From: Actinomadura meyerae
Lineage (GTDB): Bacteria; Actinomycetota; Actinomycetes; Streptosporangiales; Streptosporangiaceae
DNA: 64,000 bases
NCBI RefSeq assembly: GCF_900188445.1
Contig: NZ_FZOR01000030.1
Location: forward strand, 1 to 64,000
Reading direction: 5' to 3'
The number at the start of each line of letters is the position of its first letter. The first letter of the stretch is position 1. The notes under the pieces were generated by a model. That model saw nothing but the letters and a program-made list of their open reading frames with translations, made no database searches and was not told the DNA's origin. A program made the translations under genes and the position numbers. Of the stretch, positions 59,009 through 64,000 are shown piece by piece.

Positions 59009-60268
59009 TCAGGCGACGGACGCGATGATCTCAGCCAGTTCGCGGCCATGCGGGCTATGCGTCCACGCTGATGCCCGCGCGGGCAGCGCCGCCAGTTCAC
59101 CGCGGAGCCGTTCCGATCCCGTTTCGGTGCACGCCGCCGCGGCCCCGGCCGCGATTCGCACGACCCTCTCGGGCTCCGCTGAACGGCCCGCGGCAAGCGC
59201 GGCAGCCTGCCGTGCCCGGAATACGCCATGGTCACGGCGGTAATTCCCGGGCTGGTCACCGAGGATCTCATCCCAGAGGTGAGCGGCGTCCTCGTGGTCG
59301 CCCGAGCGCCCGTACGCGGTGGCGCGCTGAATGGCCATGTAGTGCGGAGTGCGTCGGCACGCATTGCCCCATGGTTGTTCTTCATCGACCAGGTCGATGA
59401 GGGCCTCGGCGCGGTCGAGCGCGTGGTCGAGGGCCGCGCGGTCGCGTGTGAAGCCGTATCCATGAGCGAGGTGGACGAGGGCGAGGAGACGAACCTTGGG
59501 CGAAAGGCGCCGCTCGTCGGCGAGCGCGGCCTGTGCGTAGTCGACGATCGCCGTGCCATCGCCCAGATCGACTGCATGCATGGCCTTGTTGGCCAAGGCG
59601 TAGCCGATGAGGTCGGGATCGCCGTGCCGGTGCGCCATGTCGAGAGCGACCGCGCGCCAATGTGCTGAATGGGGCAGATCTGCGGCGTCCTGATACAGCC
59701 ACCCGAGTAGCGCGGCATAGGCGACGCCCATTTCGAGGAGGCCGCGTCGGACGGGGGCGGCGGCCGTCTGGACCAGTTCCTGAATCAGGCGGGTCTGCGC
59801 GCCCACGGTGGGGATGAGCATATGCGGGCCGAGCCACATGTCCGCGCCGTAATGGCCGGGTAGCTGCTGGCGGAAGTAGCCGACGAGTTCAGGCGCCACA
59901 GGCCCATGGTGACCGATACCAGACCTGACGGTGACGGCTTCGGCCGCGATTCCCGTCTCCGGCGCGTCGCGACTGTCGATGGCCGTTGACGTTGCCGGTT
60001 CGTCCGCGAAGAGCTCGGTCTCGTCGACGCCCGTCAGCCGGGCGTACAGCGGGCGGTACACCGGGCCGGGGAGATGCCTGCCGGTCTCCCATTGCTTGAC
60101 CATGTCGGCGAGGCTGGAGACACCGGGTAGAGCGCTCGGGTCGTCGGCGGCGGCACGCAGCCTCATGGCCCACTTCTCACGAGACCAGCGTGGACGCCCG
60201 TCGGCCCGGCGGGGCTCCTCGCGAAGCGCGCGCAGCCGTGCCCCGATGGCCTTTTTCGCGGTGGACAT
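59009..60268 (-). CDS. XRE-type regulator with TPR-like sensor domain
   Basis: 419 residues from ATG 60268. An N-terminal HTH of about 90 residues (AIGARLRALREEPRRADGRP, SLADMVKQWETGRHLPGPVY) is followed by a helical sensor (about 140-415): ETGLARRALLEMGVAYAALL-like repeats such as GLLEMGVAYAALLGWLYQDA, HWRAVALDMAHRHGDPDLIG, and HLWDEILGDQPGNYRRDHGV. Actinomycete regulators of this shape often act beside small RWW-type proteins, three of which are encoded just divergently. Function unknown. Confidence 0.85.
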   Translation of the reverse strand: MSTAKKAIGARLRALREEPRRADGRPRWSREKWAMRLRAAADDPSALPGVSSLADMVKQWETGRHLPGPVYRPLYARLTGVDETELFADEPATSTAIDSRDAPETGIAAEAVTVRSGIGHHGPVAPELVGYFRQQLPGHYGADMWLGPHMLIPTVGAQTRLIQELVQTAAAPVRRGLLEMGVAYAALLGWLYQDAADLPHSAHWRAVALDMAHRHGDPDLIGYALANKAMHAVDLGDGTAIVDYAQAALADERRLSPKVRLLALVHLAHGYGFTRDRAALDHALDRAEALIDLVDEEQPWGNACRRTPHYMAIQRATAYGRSGDHEDAAHLWDEILGDQPGNYRRDHGVFRARQAAALAAGRSAEPERVVRIAAGAAAACTETGSERLRGELAALPARASAWTHSPHGRELAEIIASVA

Positions 60269-60416
60269 GTTGCGGAGCACCTCACACCGATTTCGTCGGG
60301 GGGAGAAGCATCGCCTCCCCCTCCCTCCCCAGTCTCCCCCTAGATGCGTGACTGTTGCCACACGTTCACTGATGGTGACCGGAACGTCTTCAGCATCGCA
60401 ACAGGAAGTGCCAACA

Positions 60417-60626
60417 GTGAATACGACCACGGACGACGTCGAGCGGGTCAAAGCCGAACTGCGCAACGAGTTCCCCGGCTGGTCGATCATCGTGACCGAT
60501 CGAGGCCGGTGGTGGGCGACTCGCGGGCCGCTCGTACGTGAGGAGTTGAACGAGCAGGCGTCCGCTGACGCCGACACCCCGGAGGGCCTCGCCGAGCGCA
60601 TACGGGCGGTGACCCGACAGCGCTGA
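60417..60626 (+). CDS. Small protein, FPG..GRWWA family (copy 1)
   Basis: 69 residues from GTG 60417 with AGGAAG upstream (ATG 60372 also in frame). DVERVKAELRNEFPGWSIIV then TDRGRWWATRGPLVREELNE and ADTPEGLAERIRAVTRQR. It aligns along its length with the N-terminal 70 residues of the protein at 60964-61353 (ERV..EL...FPG....GRWWA...L....A..L...). Conserved in actinomycetes next to XRE/TPR regulators as far as I know; no function assigned. Divergent from the XRE gene. Confidence 0.75.
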   Translation: MNTTTDDVERVKAELRNEFPGWSIIVTDRGRWWATRGPLVREELNEQASADADTPEGLAERIRAVTRQR

Positions 60627-60787
60627 CGGCAGGGCGCGACCCGACATCAGGCGGCGCTCTCCGCCGAGCGCGGCGGGCGGCCATGGCGGTGCACGGTCGC
60701 AAAGAACTACCTGACACACGAGGCGGCCTCGGGCCGGTGCGCCAACACCGGGTCGTCCGGGGCATGACCAGGAACGGAGCACTGGCC

Positions 60788-60967
60788 ATGGCGAATCGAT
60801 CGATCCCCGGCGACCCGCTGGCATCCGACCTCTTCACCTGCCGCGCGAGGGCCGAGGACTTCGGCAACGTGCCGTTCTGGACGTCCAGCGGCGAGCCGAT
60901 CGCGCCTACCGGCCGGGTCGCGGACGCGGTCGTGGCCATCCTCGGGCACCTGGGGGAGCGATCGTGA
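60788..60967 (+). CDS. Small hypothetical protein
   Basis: 59 residues from ATG 60788 (ATG 60764 possible). MANRSIPGDPLASDLFTCRA, RAEDFGNVPFWTSSGEPIAP, TGRVADAVVAILGHLGERS. No family recognised. It lies between the two FPG..GRWWA paralogues and its stop overlaps the next GTG, so all three are expressed together. A single Trp/Cys pair (TCRA, PFW) is the only notable feature. Confidence 0.65.
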   Translation: MANRSIPGDPLASDLFTCRARAEDFGNVPFWTSSGEPIAPTGRVADAVVAILGHLGERS

Positions 60968-61353
60968 CGGGCCCGTGGGCGGCGGCCGAACTCGATCCCG
61001 AGCGTGTCGCGGCCGAGTTGGCGCGCCGGTTTCCCGGAGTGCCGGTCTGGCGGGGCGAGTTCACCGGGCGATGGTGGGCCGTCGTGCGTGATCGGGCGGG
61101 CCATGACCGGCTGCTTGAAGCGGCCGATCCAGCCGTCCTGGCCCGTTCGCTGGAGGAATCGGCGGCCGCTGTCCTGCCCGCGCGGCGAAATGTGCGGCCT
61201 TCGAGTCCGCCGATATCGAGCATGACCGTCCCGCAGCCGCGTGCGCCCGTCCACTCGCGCCGTGCGGGGGGCGAGCGGCGGGCGGCGCGGCATGTTCGGC
61301 GCGGCCGTGGCGGATGGTTCCGCAGCGTGGTCGGCGCGCTCGTCGCTTCTTAG
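60964..61353 (+). CDS. Small protein, FPG..GRWWA family (copy 2, extended)
   Basis: 129 residues from GTG 60964. DPERVAAELARRFPGVPVWR, GEFTGRWWAVVRDRAGHDRL and LEAADPAVLARSLEES repeat copy 1 (60417-60626). A basic, disordered tail of about 55 residues follows (RRAGGERRAARHVRRGRGGW), suggesting nucleic-acid or membrane contact. The duplication with different tails implies two versions of one interaction module. Confidence 0.75.
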   Translation: MTGPWAAAELDPERVAAELARRFPGVPVWRGEFTGRWWAVVRDRAGHDRLLEAADPAVLARSLEESAAAVLPARRNVRPSSPPISSMTVPQPRAPVHSRRAGGERRAARHVRRGRGGWFRSVVGALVAS

Positions 61354-61365
61354 CGCGGTGGGCGG

Positions 61366-61836
61366 CTAGGTGAGGTGGTACTTCATGCCCATGTGGGACG
61401 GGCGGAAGCCGATCTTCTGGTAGAAGCGGATCGCGTCCGGGCGCTGGCGGTCGGTGGTGAGCTGGACGACGCGGCAGCCGCGGGCGCGGGCGCGCTCGAT
61501 GGCGTGGTCGATCATGAGCTGGCCGACGCCGCGGCCGCGCTGCTCGGCGGCCACCCGGACGCCCTCGATCTGGGCGCGCTCGCCGCCGGTGTAGGTGAGG
61601 CCGGGGATGAAGGTGAGCTGGAGGGTGCCGGCGAGCTCGCCCGCGACCTCCGCCACGATCACCGTGTTGTTCGGGTCCTTCTCGATCGCGGCGAAGGCGG
61701 AGAAGTAGGCCTCCGGGATCTCCTCGCCCAGTGTTTCACGGGTCGATCCCAGGGGATCGTCGGCGAGAAGCCGGACGATCTGGGGGAGATCGGCCGCGGT
61801 CGCCTCGCGGAAGGTCACTTCTTGATCACGCTGCAC
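61366..61836 (-). CDS. GNAT-family N-acetyltransferase
   Basis: 156 residues from GTG 61836. FREATAADLPQIVRLLADDP, AGELAGTLQLTFIPGLTY, acetyl-CoA loop VAAEQRGRGVGQLMIDHAIE (R/QxxGxG/A) and the C-terminal DAIRFYQKIGFRPSHMGMKY. A normal GNAT domain alone; the substrate is unknown. Convergent with the small FPG..GRWWA protein and divergent from whiB-like. Confidence 0.9.
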   Translation of the reverse strand: MQRDQEVTFREATAADLPQIVRLLADDPLGSTRETLGEEIPEAYFSAFAAIEKDPNNTVIVAEVAGELAGTLQLTFIPGLTYTGGERAQIEGVRVAAEQRGRGVGQLMIDHAIERARARGCRVVQLTTDRQRPDAIRFYQKIGFRPSHMGMKYHLT

Positions 61837-61884
61837 ACCCCACAGGTTATCCGGGCGCTAAGTTGCAACGTTCACGCATGTCTT

Positions 61885-61909
61885 GTAGTACTACGTGTCG
61901 TAGTACTAC
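61885..61909 (+). promoter_or_regulatory. Twin GTAGTACTAC palindromes before the whiB gene
   Basis: GTAGTACTAC (a perfect 10-bp palindrome) at 61885-61894 and again at 61900-61909, within TGTAGTACTACG and CGTAGTACTACG. Centres are 15 bp apart. AT-rich islands of this kind in GC-rich DNA usually mark an operator. They lie 71-95 bp before the WhiB start. The binding protein is unknown. Confidence 0.7.
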
Positions 61910-61979
61910 GTTGAGTGGAGACCACCCCGGCCGAGGAGAACCCCGCACGGTGGTCTCGTCGCGGCGCAGGGAGAAGCCA

Positions 61980-62318
61980 ATGCACATCAACGAGAACAAC
62001 GAGAACGAGGAGCACTGGACCGACCACGCCATCTGCCGCGGTGCCGATCCGGACCTCTTCTTCCCGATCGGCTACTCGGCGCCGGTGCTCCAGGCGCAGG
62101 AGGACGCCGCCAAGGCGATCTGCGCGAACTGCCCCGTGAAGGCCGAGTGCCTCGCGTGGGCGCTGAAGGTCGGTGAACCCGACGGCATCTGGGGCGGGAC
62201 GACCCCGGAGGAGCGGCGCTACCTCCGCCGGACGGCCGACGCCCCGGCGCGCCGCCCGCTGCCCGTCATCGTGGTGCGCGGCGACGCCTCCGAGTCGGAG
62301 CACGCCTCCGCCGCCTGA
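61980..62318 (+). CDS. WhiB-family iron-sulfur regulator
   Basis: 112 residues from ATG 61980, GGGAGA upstream. Four cluster-binding Cys: HAICRG, ICANC and KAEC; then the family's GIWGGTTPEERRYLRR turn. The Fe-S cluster senses oxygen or nitric oxide and the protein binds sigma-70 region 4 to redirect transcription. The GIWGGTTPEERR form is closest to WhiB1/WhiB2-like members by pattern, which I cannot resolve further. Preceded by twin palindromes. Confidence 0.93.
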   Translation: MHINENNENEEHWTDHAICRGADPDLFFPIGYSAPVLQAQEDAAKAICANCPVKAECLAWALKVGEPDGIWGGTTPEERRYLRRTADAPARRPLPVIVVRGDASESEHASAA

Positions 62319-62326
62319 CCCGCCCG

Positions 62327-62400
62327 CAAGGGGATCAGGGCCCGTTAGGGGAGCAGGGCCCGCTAGGGGATCAGGGCCGTTAGGGGAGCAGGGCCACCTT
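62327..62400. repeat. 17-18-bp repeats spanning the quinone-oxidoreductase stop
   Basis: GTTAGGGGAGCAGGGCC at 62344 and 62379, with GCTAGGGGATCAGGGCC between. On the minus strand these give stop codons TAA at 62380 (real stop), TAG at 62363 and TAA at 62345. The copies lie between this gene and the convergent whiB-like gene. Confidence 0.85.
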
Positions 62401-63306
62401 GCCCACGACGCGGCGGTTCAGCAGGTCGTCCAGGACGTCCGCCGCGGACGCGAGCGGTGCCGTGCGGGGAGGCACCGGGGTGAGATCGCCCTTCGCGACC
62501 ATGGCGAGGAGTTCGTCGAGGAGGGCGCGCTGCGGCCCGGGGTTCGCCATCGACCAGGCACCCCAGTCGACGCCGACGATCGCGCGGTTGCGCAGCAGCA
62601 CCTGGTTCAGCGGGAGGGACGGGATGTCCCCGGACGCGAACCCGATCACGGCGTAGCGGCCCCGCTCGCGCAGGGAGCGCAGGGCGGGGTCGGCGAGAGG
62701 GCCGCCGACCGGGTCGTAGACCACGTCCACACCGCCGTCCGACCACGCGCGGGCGGCCGTCTTGATGTCATCGGTGCCGATGGTCTCGTCCGCGCCGGCC
62801 TCGCGGGCCGCCTCCCGCTTGGCCTCCGTCGACGCCGCCGCGAGGACGCGGGCGCCCATGGCCTTCGCGATCTGCACCGCGGCCAGGCCCACGCCGCCGC
62901 CGGCGCCCAGCACGAGCACCGACTCGCCCGGTCGCAGGGCGGCGCGGTCGCGGAGGGCGAACAGGGCCGTGCAGTAGCTCTGGGTGAACGTCGCGGCGCG
63001 GGGGAAGTCCAGCTCGTCCGGGATCGGGACGGCCGACGCCGCCGGGACCGCCACCTCGGTCGCGAAGCCGCCGAGCCCGCACATCGCGAGGACGCGCTCC
63101 CCGGACGGCAGCGTCCCCGCCACCTCGCTGCCCGGCGTGAACGGCAGCGGCGGCTTGATCTGGTACCGGCCCTGCACGAAGAGGGCGTCCACGTAGTTGA
63201 CCCCCGCCGCCTCCACGGTGACGAGGACCTGACCGGGCCCGGGGGCGGGGGAGGCGGTCTCCGTGACGACGACCGAGCCGAGTTCCTCGCAGATCGCAGC
63301 GCGCAT
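62380..63306 (-). CDS. NADPH:quinone oxidoreductase (zinc-free MDR)
   Basis: 308 residues from ATG 63306. MDR superfamily: VVTETASPAPGPGQVLVTVE, GVNYVDALFVQGRYQIKPPL, PFTPGSEVAGTLPSGERVLA, then the Rossmann domain VLGAGGGVGLAAVQIAKAMG, and DVVYDPVGGPLADPALRSLR. No zinc-ligand Cys set, as in quinone oxidoreductases (QorA-like). It reduces quinones or enones with NADPH in the cytosol. Full length; stop region repeated downstream. Confidence 0.93.
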   Translation of the reverse strand: MRAAICEELGSVVVTETASPAPGPGQVLVTVEAAGVNYVDALFVQGRYQIKPPLPFTPGSEVAGTLPSGERVLAMCGLGGFATEVAVPAASAVPIPDELDFPRAATFTQSYCTALFALRDRAALRPGESVLVLGAGGGVGLAAVQIAKAMGARVLAAASTEAKREAAREAGADETIGTDDIKTAARAWSDGGVDVVYDPVGGPLADPALRSLRERGRYAVIGFASGDIPSLPLNQVLLRNRAIVGVDWGAWSMANPGPQRALLDELLAMVAKGDLTPVPPRTAPLASAADVLDDLLNRRVVGKVALLP

Positions 63307-63424
63307 CCGACCACTATGCCGGAAAGGCCCGATGGCACCTTCGCCGCGTCCCGGTCGTTGACGGTTCAGGGACGTCCAGGCACACGGTGCCTCAGACAGG
63401 TGCCTCAGACATACGGTGGCAGAC

Positions 63425-64000
63425 ATGAGCTATACCCCCGACCGGCAGCGTTCCGAGGAGCTGGCGAAGCACGGGTTCCGCGCGCTGTCGTCGCTCGTCC
63501 TGATCATCTCGGTGACCGCCGTGATGTGGGTGCTGGAAGCGTTCGACTACACGACCGACGGGTGGCTCGACCGGTTCGGGATCCAGCCGCGCGACGTCAA
63601 CGACCTCCCGGACATCTTCACCGCCCCGTTCATGCACGCGGGCTTCGGCCACCTGATGGCCAACACGCTGCCGTTCGTCGTCCTCGGGTTCATCGCGGCG
63701 GCGCGCGGCATCGCCAAGTTCCTCGCCGCCAGCCTGATCATCATCGTGGTCGGCGGGCTCGGGGTGTGGTTCCTCAGCTCGGCCAACACGCTCGGGTCCA
63801 GCATCCTGATCTTCGGGTTCTTCGGGTACCTGGTCGGGCGCGGGATCTTCGAGCGGCGGCTGGTCGACATCGGCATCGCGGTCGCCGTCGTCGCCGTCTA
63901 CGGGACGATGATCTTCGGTGTCGTCCCCGGCGACCCCGGCATCTCCTGGCAGGGCCACCTGTTCGGCCTGCTCGGCGGCGTGCTGGCGTCCTGGTTCCTG
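63425..64000 (+). CDS. Rhomboid-family membrane protein (cut by window end)
   Basis: 192 residues visible from ATG 63425, open at base 64000. Rhomboid layout: first helix LSSLVLIISVTAVMWVLEAF, then IFTAPFMHAGFGHLMANTLP (the HxxxN of helix 2), IIIVVGGLGVWFLSSANTLG and GSSILIFGFFGYLVGRG, later GISWQGHLFGLLGGVLAS with the catalytic His. Rhomboids cut membrane proteins. The active-site motif GxSG appears here as GSSI: the Ser is kept but the following Gly is Ile. The first 25 bp upstream is a short divergent gap with the oxidoreductase. Confidence 0.88.
   Translation, partial: MSYTPDRQRSEELAKHGFRALSSLVLIISVTAVMWVLEAFDYTTDGWLDRFGIQPRDVNDLPDIFTAPFMHAGFGHLMANTLPFVVLGFIAAARGIAKFLAASLIIIVVGGLGVWFLSSANTLGSSILIFGFFGYLVGRGIFERRLVDIGIAVAVVAVYGTMIFGVVPGDPGISWQGHLFGLLGGVLASWFL

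Noticed and set aside
1-64000. tRNA or rRNA genes
   Set aside because: No T-loop GGTTCRAAYCC with matching acceptor stem, nor rRNA sequence, was noticed on either strand by reading; a covariance search was not possible.

Overview
The window is very GC-rich, gene-dense chromosomal DNA from a filamentous actinomycete. Third-position G/C bias, many GTG starts, GGAGG ribosome sites, ATGA start/stop overlaps, XRE-DUF397 pairs, DUF574-type methyltransferases, WhiB, ANTAR and STAS/RsbW-like signalling proteins and one in-frame TTA codon all fit Streptosporangiales, most likely Actinomadura or a close relative; the genus is inferred. I saw no rRNA, tRNA or CRISPR array. About 60 protein genes are present.

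Layout. 1-1.24 kb: scar of two IS5-type transposase remnants next to a decaying XRE/DUF397 pair. 1.27-3.8 kb: RsbW-like ATPase, TetR repressor and divergent cytochrome P450 with palindromic operators between them. 3.85-7.6 kb: secreted protein-arginine deiminase-like lipoprotein, divergent from a NarL-type two-component pair. 7.6-12.6 kb: HTH/DUF4180/hydrolase operon, two DUF1990 proteins, MerR and Hsp20. 12.7-19 kb: GAF, GAF-ANTAR (frameshifted) and STAS signalling genes, a methyltransferase and an unusual MFS-coiled-coil fusion. 19-23.5 kb: MBL-fold enzyme and a methyltransferase/DUF397/XRE/DUF397/ATPase locus. 23.5-27.7 kb: LiaR-type two-component pair, SGNH hydrolase, dead ABC transporter. 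27.8-35.7 kb: Ser/Thr kinase, SDR, and a LuxR-NB-ARC regulator flanked by two copies of one palindromic element. 35.9-40.4 kb: polyphosphate cluster (CYTH-CHAD, NUDIX-SixA, Ppk1 with a PHO-box-like site). 40.5-50.9 kb: pentapeptide protein, ECF sigma with its CU044-type partner, RsbU phosphatase-histidine kinase-response regulator operon, MarR, L,D-transpeptidase, choice-of-anchor protein, RsbW-like ATPase. 51.1-58.6 kb: catabolic locus. 58.7-64 kb: PhhB, an XRE regulator with three small proteins, GNAT, WhiB, quinone oxidoreductase and a rhomboid cut by the window edge.

Two observations stand out. First, at about ten gene ends the last few bases of the gene, stop codon included, are repeated in tandem downstream (periods 10-19 bp), often putting stops in several frames; I know of no description of this. 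Second, 51.1-58.6 kb encodes a coherent lactone / 4-hydroxy-acid degradation route: SMP-30 lactonase, acyl-CoA ligase, acyl-CoA dehydrogenase and a fused kinase-DUF6285 protein that looks like LvaA joined to LvaB of the levulinate pathway, with a TetR regulator read divergently.
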